From Bryobacterales bacterium (lineage in GTDB: Bacteria; Acidobacteriota; Terriglobia; Bryobacterales; Bryobacteraceae): a DNA stretch of 37,176 bases. The stretch spans positions 1 through 37,176 of the forward strand of contig PLRS01000008.1 of the NCBI GenBank assembly GCA_003164035.1. Reading direction: 5' to 3'. Position 1 is the stretch's first letter. Each line of letters opens with the position of its first letter. The notes below the pieces were generated by a model that was given only the letters and a program-made list of their open reading frames with translations, made no database searches and was not told the DNA's origin. Shown in pieces: positions 24,376 to 33,725 of the stretch. The translations under genes were made by a program, and so were the position numbers.

Positions 24376-24876
24376 TCAGAAGCTCTGATCGTCGGCGGAG
24401 GGGCCGTAAATCGAGGGCACGGGTATTTCGTTCAGACGCAGATACACGGTGAGCTGGCCGCGGTGGTGGACGATGTGGTTGAATACGAAGCCGCGCAACA
24501 CGGCGGCTTTGGGCAGGGTGAAGAAGACCATTTCGCCGTTTTTCAACGACCAGGGCTTCGCCATAATCTCGTCGGGCGCGGCGGCGAGGGTGGCGCGGGC
24601 AGCGGCGGCGTACTTGTCGAAGGCCGCCAGCAATTCCTCGGTAGTGGCTGGCACGGGATCTTCGGGGCCCGGCACGCTCAGGTCGATAAAATCCTGCTCC
24701 AGCGTGCCCGGCACCCAGGTCGCCATTTGGGCGACGTGCCAGGCCAGCTTCCCCATGGGCATGGAGCGGGCGTGGGGTGCCCAAGCGAACTTGTCGGTGG
24801 GGATGCGCTCCAGGACGCGGCGGGTGGTTTTAGTTTCGTGATCGAACTCGTTCAACAGACCTTCGGATATCGGCAT
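24376..24876 (-). CDS. DinB-family (DinB/YfiT-like) metal-binding protein
   Basis: A 166-aa four-helix-bundle protein. The three metal-ligand histidines fit the family: H47 in KLAWHVAQMATW, and H134 plus H137/H138 in FNHIVHHRGQLTVYLRL. The N-terminus LLNEFDHETKTTRRVLERIP is also typical. DinB-like proteins are small, cytosolic metal proteins. Some act as thiol transferases; most have no known reaction, so no specific function is claimed. The start at ATG 24876 has a strong AGGAGG about 11 bases upstream. It stands alone between a family A repeat and the TIGR03437 gene. Confidence 0.9.
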   Translation of the reverse strand: MPISEGLLNEFDHETKTTRRVLERIPTDKFAWAPHARSMPMGKLAWHVAQMATWVPGTLEQDFIDLSVPGPEDPVPATTEELLAAFDKYAAAARATLAAAPDEIMAKPWSLKNGEMVFFTLPKAAVLRGFVFNHIVHHRGQLTVYLRLNEIPVPSIYGPSADDQSF

Positions 24877-24943
24877 GTCAGGGTGAACCTCCTCGGTTAT
24901 ATTCGCCTTTTATTCGCTATCTGTCAAGCCGATTCTTCCTCCG

Positions 24944-26590
24944 CTACTGCACATACACGCCCGGGTTCATGGCAAGAGCCCAGATGAAGCCGGCGCTGAG
25001 GGGGCTGCCGGAAAACGACGATACCGTGCTGGCGCCGAGCGACAGCAAACTGGGCGCGGCGGAGGTCAGCAGGATGTTGCCCTGGTAGGCGTAGAGCGGA
25101 ACGGTGAAACTGCCGGCGGCGGAATCGGCGGTGCAGAGGGCGAAAAAGCCGGCATCGTCGTTGTAGGCGACCGAGGTGACCACGGCCAGCGTGCCGCTGC
25201 TGCTGCCGCCGGTCCAGGTTAGGGTAGGCGAGGCAACATTCTGGAAGTTGGCCGTGCTGTTGGTCCAGGTGAGCGCGGCGGGCATTTCGAACACGGCGGT
25301 GAAGGGGTCGACATCGCTGCCGCCGCTGCCGTTGGAGACGGTAAATTGGCCAGGATTGAGAAAGGGCGGGGCACCGGACGCCGAGCCTAAACCGGCATGG
25401 TATGAGCCGTCGGCGTTGCGGGTAGCCTGGCGGGAGCCGGCCGCTCCGCTGATGGTGAGCGTGGCTCCGGCCTGGAGCGAGTCGTTGACAGCCGGGTCCA
25501 CCGGGGCGCTCTGGCTGAGTGGCATGGGAGAGCTCACGCAGGTACCGGTGGCGGGAAGGCCGAAAATGCCTTGCGTCTGGAGGAACGAGGCCGGGGTGTA
25601 GCTGCCAAAACCGCCCGCCATGCTGTCGATGGTCGCGGGCGTCAAACGCTGCGGCGCGCGCTCGAACGCCAGCGCGCCGAATATCATGACGCCGGCGGCT
25701 TCGGACCGCGCCAGTTGCGCCGCGCTCAGCCCACTGGCGTCGGTACACGCCCCGCCATTGGCGGAGATCGAGAGAGTGGTGAAATTGCTGACCGCGTGAT
25801 CGGCGGGAATTTGCGTGTTTTGCGCCGTACCGGCCAGCCCCGGCCCGGTCACCACCACGGGAACGTAACAGCCGGTAACGCTGTTGGTGGGGACGACGAT
25901 ATTGATCTGGTCGATGCCGGCGCAGCAACCCGAGCGGCCGGCGTATTGAATCGCGGCCGGAATGCCGCCGACGTAGACGGTGTAGTTGTCACCGCTCAAC
26001 TTACCGGGAAGAGGGCCGGCGGCTTCATTGCCGGATACCGGTCCGGCGCCGGTGCCCCACAACACCACGGTCTGGCCCGGCTGCGCGGAATTCATGGGGG
26101 TGTTCAAAGTGACGCTGCCATCGGCGGCGGCGTTCTGCGCGGCTGCCGGTCCGCTGCCCGCCTGGTTGACGGAGAATAGGCCGAGGTTGCGGGTGACGAC
26201 CGTGATGGGCTCCGGTTGACTGGCGGACCCGTTGTTATTCACCACCACGGTGGCGCTGCCGAGTGGTGTGGAGGAGGGCAGAATGGCGCCAATCTGTCCG
26301 GTGGCGATGTAGAGCGGCAGGGCGCTTAGTACGCCGCCGCCCGTGTGAATATCCACCGAGACGCTGGCCAGCGTGGTGCCGAGAGGGAAACCGGCGGCCG
26401 TCGAAATCACCCCGGATGGTCCGAAACCCTTACCGAAGATCGCGAACAGACTGCCCTGCGCGATTCCACCTCCCACCGTACCTTTGCCAAAATAACTCGC
26501 GTCATTCACCACGCCGCCGCTGGTGATGGAGGGCTGGCACCACGCCACGAAGAGTGTGCCCAGCGCGAACATGCCGCACAGGAATCGCAT
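24944..26590 (-). CDS. Secreted TIGR03437-family protein (Solibacter type)
   Basis: A 548-aa protein with a signal peptide (about 1-19, FALGTLFVAWCQ). The region 22-270 follows the TIGR03437 pattern: GVVNDASYFGKGTVGGGIAQGSLFAIFGKGFGP, LYIATGQIGAILPSSTPLG, a VVVNNNGSAS step, VVLWGTGAGPV, YVGGIPAAIQYAGRSGCCAGIDQINIVVP and GCYVPVVVTG. This beta-rich domain is greatly expanded in Solibacter and relatives and is usually at the C-terminus. Here it is N-terminal and followed by about 280 further residues rich in Ser, Thr and Ala. The role is unknown; surface or matrix binding is a guess. The start at ATG 26590 has TATGCT 8 bases upstream (26604-26599) and no clear ribosome binding site. Confidence 0.88.
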   Translation of the reverse strand: MRFLCGMFALGTLFVAWCQPSITSGGVVNDASYFGKGTVGGGIAQGSLFAIFGKGFGPSGVISTAAGFPLGTTLASVSVDIHTGGGVLSALPLYIATGQIGAILPSSTPLGSATVVVNNNGSASQPEPITVVTRNLGLFSVNQAGSGPAAAQNAAADGSVTLNTPMNSAQPGQTVVLWGTGAGPVSGNEAAGPLPGKLSGDNYTVYVGGIPAAIQYAGRSGCCAGIDQINIVVPTNSVTGCYVPVVVTGPGLAGTAQNTQIPADHAVSNFTTLSISANGGACTDASGLSAAQLARSEAAGVMIFGALAFERAPQRLTPATIDSMAGGFGSYTPASFLQTQGIFGLPATGTCVSSPMPLSQSAPVDPAVNDSLQAGATLTISGAAGSRQATRNADGSYHAGLGSASGAPPFLNPGQFTVSNGSGGSDVDPFTAVFEMPAALTWTNSTANFQNVASPTLTWTGGSSSGTLAVVTSVAYNDDAGFFALCTADSAAGSFTVPLYAYQGNILLTSAAPSLLSLGASTVSSFSGSPLSAGFIWALAMNPGVYVQ

Positions 26591-26734
26591 TAGGTCCCAG
26601 CATATCCGGGTGCGCGGGGGTAGGTCTGTATGAACATTCACGGAGTGAGCCGGGAGAGAACCCGCCGTTTCGAGATGCGGTTGCCCGAAACCTGGCGGGC
26701 GCGCGGTCTGTCTAACGCTGCAGGAGAGGAAATC

Positions 26735-27286
26735 ATGAAGAGAGGAAATTGGAGCCGGATATTGGCGGCGGGAGCGCTGCTGGCGGGCTTGTCGTGCCTG
26801 GCGGGCCCCGCGTTGGCGGCCGACGATGCCGAAGTCACTCGCGGCGTGACTCATCAAATACTCATGTACCCTTACTACACCCTGTGGGACGAGCTCGAGT
26901 TCACGGTTGCGAACGGCCAGGTCGAACTGAGCGGCGCGGTCTCTCAACCTTTCAAGAAACAAGATATCGAGCGCCTGGTAAGTAAGGTGCCTGGCGTGGT
27001 CAGCGTGGCCGATAACATCAAGGTGCTGCCGTTGTCGGATTTCGACGACCGCCTGCGCAGGACAATTGCCAACGCCATCTATCGGGATCCGGTGCTGTCG
27101 CGCTACGCCGGCATGGGACGGGCGCCGATCCATATCATCGTCGACAACGGGCACGTCACACTGGCGGGGACGGTGAACAGCGACATGGAAAAACAGATCG
27201 CCGGGTTGCGGGCATCGCAGGCGTTAAGTTTTGGAACAGTGGAGAATCGCCTGCTGGTGGAGCATCCATCGAGCAAGAAAAGCTGA
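26735..27286 (+). CDS. Periplasmic protein with two BON domains (OsmY-like)
   Basis: A 183-aa protein with a standard signal peptide (cut after ALA at about 28). Two BON domains follow. The first (about 33-97) is VTHQILMYPYYTLWDELEFTVANGQVELSGAVSQPFKKQDIERLVSKVPGVVSVADNIKV; the second (about 100-175) has GHVTLAGTVNSDMEKQIAGLRASQ and ends ENRLLVEH. BON domains bind phospholipid or other envelope surfaces; OsmY acts in periplasmic stress. The start is decided by AGGAGAGG about 7 bases before ATG 26735, despite an open frame to 26630. A strong terminator follows at 27313. Confidence 0.93.
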   Translation: MKRGNWSRILAAGALLAGLSCLAGPALAADDAEVTRGVTHQILMYPYYTLWDELEFTVANGQVELSGAVSQPFKKQDIERLVSKVPGVVSVADNIKVLPLSDFDDRLRRTIANAIYRDPVLSRYAGMGRAPIHIIVDNGHVTLAGTVNSDMEKQIAGLRASQALSFGTVENRLLVEHPSSKKS

Positions 27287-27312
27287 TGGATTTGTGGAAC
27301 GCCTCGATCGAT

Positions 27313-27348
27313 GGGCGGCCGGCGCCACTTTCCGGCCGCCCTTTTTTT
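27313..27348 (+). terminator. Rho-independent terminator of the BON gene
   Basis: GGGCGGCCGG (27313-27322) pairs perfectly with CCGGCCGCCC (27332-27341) across a 9-base loop and is followed by seven T. It starts 26 bases after the stop codon. Confidence 0.9.
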
Positions 27349-27437
27349 GCCGAGAGACCGCGGCCCCTTGCATACCTGCTGGCGAGGAGGCGCGCGCCGC
27401 CCCGGCGAAGGCGCCCTAACACGGCGCACGGGAGATC

Positions 27438-28316
27438 TCAGCGCGACGCGGTTTCTTTCGGCGTAGCCAGGTAACCGACGATCTCGTTCTTGTTCACCTT
27501 GTTGATGACGATCTCGTACGGGATGTGGCCGCCTTTGACGGTGTAGAACTGGACCGGCTCGTTGATGCTCTTGTCCTTTTTCAGGGCCTGCTTGTCGTCG
27601 GCCATGACGTAAACGCTGTATTTGTTGCGCTTCGCGTCCGCGGCATCGAGTTTCAGGGTGATATCGCCGAACCGTACCGGCTGCTTGGTCTTGCCCAGCT
27701 TGATATCGATGTAGTTGCGCTGGCCCAGGCGCTTCAGGGCCTCCAGTTCGTTGCCGTTGGTGGCGATCAGGCCGCTTTGCACGCCGAGGTCGCCGCGCAC
27801 CGACTTCAGGTCGGAGATGGTCTTGTCGAGTTGCGACTGGGTTTGGGTGACCTGGGTCTTGACGGTGCCGACGTCAGTGGAAACATCGGCGATCTTGGCA
27901 TTGGCGGCGGTGGCCTGTTGCTGCACGTCGCTGATCTGGCCGGCGACCTTGCGATTCATCTGCGCTTCCTCGGCCTGGATCTGCTTGGCCACCGCGTCGG
28001 CGTGGGCTTGCGCTTCCACTTTGGCCTGGCTCGACATGGTGCGAGCCTGCTCGCGAGCCGCGGCCAATTCCTCCTTCAACGCTTCCAGGTGGCGCTGTTC
28101 TGCCGCCACGCTGACCGAAGAGGAGTCGCGGATATTGGCGATGTCGGTCGAGATTTTGTCTTGCGTCTTGGCCAAATCCGCACGCACATGATCGATCTGA
28201 ACGTACAGATAGATGTTTGCGGCCAGCAAGGCAATCAGGGCGCCGGCCACCAGGGCGGTTGTCAACCCCGACCGGTGCTCTGGCGGCGGGGTGTAGGGCG
28301 AAGATGAGGGACTCAC
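27438..28316 (-). CDS. Membrane-anchored coiled-coil protein of unknown function
   Basis: A 292-aa protein. A short Pro/Ser N-terminus precedes one membrane helix (about 18-40, TTALVAGALIALLAANIYLYV). A long Ala/Gln/Glu-rich coiled coil (about 45-200) follows, and then a compact C-terminal beta-rich domain (about 205-285, NYIDIKLGKTKQPVRFGDITLKLDAADAKRNKYSVYVMADDK). The C-terminal domain is not one I can name. The topology suggests an inner-membrane anchor with the coiled coil in the periplasm, or the reverse. The start is GTG 28316 with AAGGAG about 11 bases before it; TATACT lies further up at 28346-28341. No partner is evident. Confidence 0.8.
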   Translation of the reverse strand: MSPSSSPYTPPPEHRSGLTTALVAGALIALLAANIYLYVQIDHVRADLAKTQDKISTDIANIRDSSSVSVAAEQRHLEALKEELAAAREQARTMSSQAKVEAQAHADAVAKQIQAEEAQMNRKVAGQISDVQQQATAANAKIADVSTDVGTVKTQVTQTQSQLDKTISDLKSVRGDLGVQSGLIATNGNELEALKRLGQRNYIDIKLGKTKQPVRFGDITLKLDAADAKRNKYSVYVMADDKQALKKDKSINEPVQFYTVKGGHIPYEIVINKVNKNEIVGYLATPKETASR

Positions 28317-28340
28317 GTTTTGGAAAACTCCTTACTTTTC

Positions 28341-28346
28341 AGTATA
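28341..28346 (-). promoter_or_regulatory. Possible -10 box of the coiled-coil gene
   Basis: TATACT on the minus strand, about 24 bases upstream of the GTG at 28316, with AAGGAG between. No clear -35 box is seen in the GC-rich sequence upstream. Confidence 0.35.
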
Positions 28347-28397
28347 GATGGCGCCGGGCGCCCGGGCGGTTACAAGTTTTGGAGAGCTTTCGGCGGA

Positions 28398-28495
28398 AAG
28401 CTGTCAGCGGTCAGCGATCAGCGATCAGCTAACCCCGCCCCGAAGCCTGGGTTTAAGCTGAAAGCTGATCGCTGACCGCTGACCGCTGACCGCTT
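28398..28495. repeat. Inverted pair of heptamer-ladder repeats, family D copy 1
   Basis: The left arm (28398-28430) is built of heptamers GRTCAGC in tandem. The right arm (28463-28495) is its complement with two mismatches in 33. A 32-base spacer separates them. A single arm recurs at 36613-36645. The unit lies 5 bases after the stop of the acyl-CoA carboxylase gene, between it and the coiled-coil gene. Confidence 0.8.
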
Positions 28496-28500
28496 CTTTT

Positions 28501-30042
28501 TCACAACGGAATGTTGCCATGTTTCTTGCGCGGCATGGTATCGGTCTTGGTTTCGAGCATGCGCAGGGCGCGGACGACGCGCGGGCGGGTTTCGCGCGGC
28601 TCGATGACGTCGTCCACATAGCCGCGCTCGGCGGCCACGAAGGGGTTGGCGAAACGCTCGCGGAACTCGCGCAGTTTCTGGGCGCGGGCGGCATCCTGGT
28701 CGGCGGCCGCGGCCAGTTCCCGCCGGTAGACGATGTTCACCGCGCCCTCCGCGCCCATCACCGCGATTTCAGCCGTGGGCCACGCCAGGTTGACGTCGGT
28801 GCGGATGTGTTTGGAACCCATGACGCAATACGCGCCTCCGTACGCCTTGCGGGTAATGACCGTGATTTTGGGAACGGTGGCCTCGGCGAAAGAAAAAAGC
28901 AGCTTGGCGCCGTGGCGGATGATGCCGCCGAATTCCTGCCCGGTTCCGGGCAGAAAGCCGGGCACATCTTCGAAGGTGACGAGCGGAATGTTGAAGGCGT
29001 CGCAGAAGCGGACGAAGCGGGCGCCCTTCACCGAGGAGTCGATATCCAGACACCCGGCCAGAAACGCCGGCTGGTTGGCGACAATGCCGATGGGACGGCC
29101 GTCCATGCGGGCGAAGCCGACCACAATGTTGCGCGCCCAACGCTCATGCACTTCGAAGAATTCACCGTCATCCACCACCCGCACGATCGCGTCCTTGATG
29201 TCGTAGGGCAGGCTGGGATCGGCCGGAACGATTTGGTCGAGGGCGGAATCCATGCGGTCGATGGGGTCGGCGCTGGGCCGGCGCGGCGGATCTTCGCGGT
29301 TGTTTTGCGGCAAAAAGCCGATGAGGTGCCGCACCATGCGCAGGCATTCGGCGTCGTCGGCGGCGGTGAAGTGCCCCACCCCGCTCACCGAATTATGGGT
29401 GCCGGCCCCGCCCAGTTCCTCTTTGGTCACGTCCTCGTGGGTTACGGTTTTAATCACCTCCGGACCGGTGACGAACATGTAGCTGGTACGGTCCACCATG
29501 AATACGAAATCGGTAATGGCGGGCGAATAGACGGCACCGCCCGCGCACGGGCCCATCACGGCCGAAATTTGCGGAATCACGCCGCTGGCCAGCGTGTTCC
29601 TGAGGAAGATATCGGCGTAACCGGCCAGCGACACCACCCCCTCCTGGATGCGCGCGCCACCGGAATCGTTCAAACCGATCACGGGCGCGCCGGTTTTGAG
29701 CGCCAAGTCCATGATCTTGCAGATCTTCTGCGCGTTGGTTTCCGAAAGCGAGCCGCCGAATACGGTGAAATCCTGGGAGAAAACGAAAACCAGGCGCCCT
29801 TCGATGCGTCCATAGCCGGTGACAAAGCCGTCGCCGGGGATCACCTGCCGCTCCATGCCGAAATCGCGGCAACGGTGGGTGACCAGCTTGTCGATTTCCT
29901 CGAAAGAGCCTTCGTCCAGCAGAAGCTCGATGCGCTCCCGGGCCGAAAGTTTGCCCTCCTCGTGCTGGCGCTGGCGGCGCTCCAGCCCGCCGCCTTGTTC
30001 GGCGGTACGCTGGCGGGCGCGCAACTCTTCTATCGGGTCCAC
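28501..30042 (-). CDS. pccB: Acyl-CoA carboxylase beta subunit (propionyl-CoA carboxylase type)
   Basis: A 513-aa carboxyltransferase subunit that should move the carboxyl group from biotin to an acyl-CoA, most likely propionyl-CoA. The N-terminal crotonase-like half has [33 protein letters not shown], and [15 protein letters not shown] for the oxyanion hole. The C-terminal half has [37 protein letters not shown], and the ending KKHGNIPL typical of PccB/MmdA. No biotin carboxylase or biotin-carrier gene is in the window, so its partner is elsewhere. The start is GTG at 30042. A decarboxylase alpha chain (MmdA) is the main alternative, as the sequences are close. Confidence 0.92.
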   Translation of the reverse strand: MDPIEELRARQRTAEQGGGLERRQRQHEEGKLSARERIELLLDEGSFEEIDKLVTHRCRDFGMERQVIPGDGFVTGYGRIEGRLVFVFSQDFTVFGGSLSETNAQKICKIMDLALKTGAPVIGLNDSGGARIQEGVVSLAGYADIFLRNTLASGVIPQISAVMGPCAGGAVYSPAITDFVFMVDRTSYMFVTGPEVIKTVTHEDVTKEELGGAGTHNSVSGVGHFTAADDAECLRMVRHLIGFLPQNNREDPPRRPSADPIDRMDSALDQIVPADPSLPYDIKDAIVRVVDDGEFFEVHERWARNIVVGFARMDGRPIGIVANQPAFLAGCLDIDSSVKGARFVRFCDAFNIPLVTFEDVPGFLPGTGQEFGGIIRHGAKLLFSFAEATVPKITVITRKAYGGAYCVMGSKHIRTDVNLAWPTAEIAVMGAEGAVNIVYRRELAAAADQDAARAQKLREFRERFANPFVAAERGYVDDVIEPRETRPRVVRALRMLETKTDTMPRKKHGNIPL

Positions 30043-30091
30043 GGAAAACCTTGCACTTTCATCTGCGCCTCCATATCACTGAACCATTCGT

Positions 30092-30979
30092 TCAATTGAG
30101 TTTATCCAAAACAGCGCGGGCCACTGCCACCGTTTTCGCATCCGGATCGCTCACTGGTCCGGCCATGATGCGCACCAGTAGATCGCCTTTGAGCACATTC
30201 AATCCCAGCCGCTGCAGGCGCACCGCGCGGTCGCCCAATCCGGGGATGTCAGCGCCCATAACGCCTTCCTTGTCGCCGGCCGCCTTCCCGATTCCGTTGA
30301 ATAGCGCTTTAGACATGGCGAGCGCGGTCATCTGCCCCTTGCCGTCCTCATCGAAGATCAGCCACACTAGAGGCGTCTCGCCGTGGCTATTCTCGATTCC
30401 CGCGCCGCCTTGCGCGCTGTCTCCCAACTGCATCAGAGCGTTGGCGATGTCCGGTTCCTTGACGTTGGACCCGGGAGTCTGCATCTTCTCGAAGGTGTTG
30501 GAGCCGAGTTGGTCCGCCAGTTTGGCGCTCAGCCCGGCCGGGCCGAAGTAGGCGCAGCCGTTGGATTGCGGCTCGGCCCGCTCGATGGGTTGGCCGATCA
30601 GACTGGACACCTCCAACGCCGAAAGCACCCCGCAACCTTTCGGGATATGGCGGGGCGTAGCCGATGAGTGCTCCGTCGTCGCGCTGGGCAATTCCACGCC
30701 GTACGCCTTAGCCTTGTCGACCACCGCCTCCTTCACACGGTGCGCCATGTAGAAGAGGCCGCCGACCACCGCAATCCCCGCGATCGCGAAAAACGCCAGC
30801 AGCGCGAGCACAATCTTCAACCCGGACCCGGACTTCGCCGGCGCCGCAGCCATCACCGGCGGGACCGCTTGGGGCGCCGGCGCCGCGCTCGCGGCTGCCT
30901 GCTGCCGTGCCCCGCAATTCGGACAGAACGCCACGCCGGCGTTCTGGGGAAATCCGCACACGCCACAAAAACTAGCCAT
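30092..30979 (-). CDS. Zinc-ribbon membrane protein with an extracytoplasmic domain
   Basis: A 295-aa protein. The N-terminus has a zinc ribbon with CxxC pairs at 5/8 and 19/22 (FCGVCGF...FCPNCG). An Ala/Pro-rich linker leads to one membrane helix (about 52-75, LKIVLALLAFFAIAGIAVVGGLFY). The outer domain (about 110-295) has GCGVLSALEVSSLIGQP and NGCAYFG, a spacing of two Cys like DUF3558 lipoproteins, but that match is only by eye. GAGGAA precedes ATG 30979. It begins 88 bp after the large Ser/Thr kinase gene on the same strand, so it may be co-expressed with it. Its function is unknown. Confidence 0.8.
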   Translation of the reverse strand: MASFCGVCGFPQNAGVAFCPNCGARQQAAASAAPAPQAVPPVMAAAPAKSGSGLKIVLALLAFFAIAGIAVVGGLFYMAHRVKEAVVDKAKAYGVELPSATTEHSSATPRHIPKGCGVLSALEVSSLIGQPIERAEPQSNGCAYFGPAGLSAKLADQLGSNTFEKMQTPGSNVKEPDIANALMQLGDSAQGGAGIENSHGETPLVWLIFDEDGKGQMTALAMSKALFNGIGKAAGDKEGVMGADIPGLGDRAVRLQRLGLNVLKGDLLVRIMAGPVSDPDAKTVAVARAVLDKLN

Positions 30980-31067
30980 GATTGTTCCTCGCCTTCGAGC
31001 GGCCTTCAACCCGCTAGAAGGAATTGCGCAATCGGCGCAGCGGATAGCTCAAACGTGCCGTTCCGTA

Positions 31068-33725
31068 CTATTGACGCGCTGCGAGGAAACTGCTGAGGCC
31101 TTGGGCGAGTTCATCGTGCAGCCCGCCTTTCGCGTCCGCGGGAACCAGTTGCAGCGCCTCCCGCTCCGTGTCCACTGCCTTGGCGGGGTCGCCCGTGCGA
31201 AAATACGCCCAAGCCAAAGTGTCGAGAAAAAAAGGATTCCGCCGCTTCGTGGCCGATACCGCGTTTGTCGCCAACTGGAGGGCCTTCGCCGGATTACGCA
31301 GTTCGGGCGGATCGGTCTTCAGCAACGCATCGGCGTATTCGTTCCACTCGATAGGCCCGGCGCCGGGCTTTTCCGATGTGAGTTGCAGCAGGCGGAGCGC
31401 CTCCTGGGCGGAATCGCGCGCCCTCACCGGATCGCCGCCCTGAGCCAACCGCCGCGAAAACGCCAGCAGCGTACCCGCCAGCCGCAGAGCAGAACCCGGA
31501 TCCGAAGGGTCGATCTCCACCGCGATCTCCGTCGCCCGGATGGCGCGCCCGAACGCTTCGGAACTGCCCGCCAGGTCGCCCGCGGCCACCAGACTGCCGG
31601 CCAGAATCGATTCCGCGGACGCGGACAGCCGGCGGTATTCGGCATTACTGGGGGCCATGGATTGCAGCTTGCGCAGCACTTCCAATCCCGCCGCGGCCTG
31701 CACTGCGGCATCCTTCGGCTTGCCCGATAAGCGCAGCGCGTTGGCGTAGGACCCCTGCGTGACTGCGAGGAGCCGCTGCACCTCCAGGTCGTCGGGCAAC
31801 GTTTGTGCCAGCGGCGACAAGGTCGCCATGGCATCCCGGCACGTCTCCAGCGCTCCGGCATTGTTGCCCGTCGTCAGGAGCATGATGCAGAGCCGCTCTT
31901 CCACCGTCCCCAGAGCACGTGCCGCCGAGGAGTCCGGCGCGAGCGCCTCCGCGATGCGTCGAGCGCTTCGATAAGACGCCAGGGACCGCTCGAGATCGCT
32001 CGCGAAGAACTGCCCATCGCCCAGTTTGGTGAGGCTGAGCGCCAAATCGCTCCGGTCCCGCGGTTGCGCATCCGCGCGGCTGGCGACCTTTTGCCGCAGG
32101 CTCACGCCATGGCTATAGGCCTGTACCGCTGCGGCGGCGTCGGTCTTGTCCGGCTTGCGCGCATCCACGCGCAACTCGCCCAGGCGTTCGTATGACGCCG
32201 CGAGGTCCCGCTGCAGTCCAATATCCTGACCGCCGTCCCGATTGAGCAATTCCAGTTGATGCTGCGCCTTCGCCACCATTAAACGGCGGGCCGTGGCGGA
32301 GCCCGCTAGATCGCGCACCCCGTCGTACATATCGAACAGCAGTGACGAAGCCAGCGCCCGCACTTCGCGGTACCGCGCCTGCGCCTGTTGCCGCTGCTCT
32401 TCCGCTTCGCGCGTGCGCGCTTCCGCCACCTGCTGCTGCGAATCGGCGAACCGCCGGGCGGCTTCCGCCCGATGCCTTTGCGCATCGGCCTCGGCGCGTT
32501 CCCGCACGGCCTGCGCGCGGGCAGCGTCGGCAAGTCGAGCCTGCCGCGTCGTAATCAGGATTCCGGCGATCAGCAGGAGCATCACCGCGATTGTGCTGGC
32601 GAGCGGCAGCCACTGCCGGCGCACAAACTTCCGCAGCCGGTAGCCAAGGCCGTTCCCTTTGGCGGCCACCGGCCAACCCTGGCGGTAGCGCCCGATGTCG
32701 TCCGCCAACTGGTCGGCCGAAGCATAACGCCACGAGGGCTGCTTGCGCAGCGCCGTGAGCACAATGGCGTCCAGGTCGCCGCGAATTTGCCGTGCGTCTT
32801 TGCCGGCGGCGGAACTGGGCGCGCGTGGATCGTCGTCGCAAATGGCGCGCATCACTTCGTGGGGCAGGCTGCCGCGTCCCTGGAAAGGGTGCCGGCCCGT
32901 GAGCAGTTCATACAGCAGAATTCCCAACTGAAAAATGTCGCTCGAGGTCGAGACCGGTTCGCGGCGGATCTGCTCCGGGCTGGAGTATGCCGGGGTGAGC
33001 AGCAGAGCTTCCGTGAGCGCGGGGTCGCTGCCCGGCGCTTCGTCTTCCATCAGTTTTGCCACGCCGAAATCGAGGAGCTTGACCGCGCCTGCCTGCGTCA
33101 CCAGAATGTTGCCGGGCTTCAAATCGCGGTGGACCGTAAGGTTGCGATGCGCGCATTGCACCGCGTCGCAAACCTGTAGAAACAGACCGAGACGCGGCGA
33201 AAGCTTCAGCCCATGCGCGTCGGCGTAGGCCGTGATGGGCACGCCATCCACGTATTCCATGACGAAATACGGGTCGCCGTCCGGGGTTTGGCCGGCATCG
33301 AAAATGGACGCGATATGCGGATGCTCGAGCCGCGCCAGGATCTGGCGTTCTCGGTCGAAACGCGCGAGAAACAGGTGAGGATTGAGGTCGCGCCGCAGAA
33401 CCTTGATGGCCACCCTGCGTTGGAAAGCGCCGTCGACGCGAATGGCTTCATAAACCACACCCATTCCGCCGCTGCCGATCTCGCGCCGGATGGAATAGGG
33501 GCCCAGTTCCCGCAAGGGCCGCGCCGGCCCGCCCCGAAGTTTGACCGCCGGCCCGTTCAGCAGCCCGGTAGAGCGCGCCTGTTCCGTGAGCAGGCGCCGC
33601 AGTTCCTCCGCCGACGATGGATCGGAGTTTGCGATCTCCGCCAGAGCATTTGCCCGATCGCCCGGATTCAAATCCATCAATCGTTCGAACAATTGCCGGA
33701 TTTCCTGAAATCGCGCGGGAGTCAT
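31068..33725 (-). CDS. Membrane Ser/Thr protein kinase with TPR-like sensor region
   Basis: An 885-aa Hanks-type kinase. The first 75 residues form a helical segment of the type seen before acidobacterial kinases. The kinase domain (about 77-345) is complete: glycine loop GSGGMG (84-89), Lys 108 in AIKVL, HRDLKPGN with catalytic Asp 201, DFG at 219-221 and TPAYSSPEQI. A membrane helix at about 373-393 is followed by a long Ala/Arg/Glu-rich coiled coil (395-455), and then about 400 residues of helical TPR-like repeats outside the membrane. It should phosphorylate proteins in response to an outer signal. It diverges from the sigma-factor gene across 47 bp. Kinase and TIGR02999-type sigma genes are often neighbours in Acidobacteria and Planctomycetes. 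Confidence 0.94.
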   Translation of the reverse strand: MTPARFQEIRQLFERLMDLNPGDRANALAEIANSDPSSAEELRRLLTEQARSTGLLNGPAVKLRGGPARPLRELGPYSIRREIGSGGMGVVYEAIRVDGAFQRRVAIKVLRRDLNPHLFLARFDRERQILARLEHPHIASIFDAGQTPDGDPYFVMEYVDGVPITAYADAHGLKLSPRLGLFLQVCDAVQCAHRNLTVHRDLKPGNILVTQAGAVKLLDFGVAKLMEDEAPGSDPALTEALLLTPAYSSPEQIRREPVSTSSDIFQLGILLYELLTGRHPFQGRGSLPHEVMRAICDDDPRAPSSAAGKDARQIRGDLDAIVLTALRKQPSWRYASADQLADDIGRYRQGWPVAAKGNGLGYRLRKFVRRQWLPLASTIAVMLLLIAGILITTRQARLADAARAQAVRERAEADAQRHRAEAARRFADSQQQVAEARTREAEEQRQQAQARYREVRALASSLLFDMYDGVRDLAGSATARRLMVAKAQHQLELLNRDGGQDIGLQRDLAASYERLGELRVDARKPDKTDAAAAVQAYSHGVSLRQKVASRADAQPRDRSDLALSLTKLGDGQFFASDLERSLASYRSARRIAEALAPDSSAARALGTVEERLCIMLLTTGNNAGALETCRDAMATLSPLAQTLPDDLEVQRLLAVTQGSYANALRLSGKPKDAAVQAAAGLEVLRKLQSMAPSNAEYRRLSASAESILAGSLVAAGDLAGSSEAFGRAIRATEIAVEIDPSDPGSALRLAGTLLAFSRRLAQGGDPVRARDSAQEALRLLQLTSEKPGAGPIEWNEYADALLKTDPPELRNPAKALQLATNAVSATKRRNPFFLDTLAWAYFRTGDPAKAVDTEREALQLVPADAKGGLHDELAQGLSSFLAARQ

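Noticed and set aside
28398-28495. Heptamer array as a possible CRISPR
   Set aside because: The units are 7 bp, in tandem without spacers, and form an inverted pair; no cas genes are near.
28519-30099. 526-codon plus-strand frame opposite pccB
   Set aside because: Shadow frame; the minus strand matches carboxyltransferase subunits throughout.
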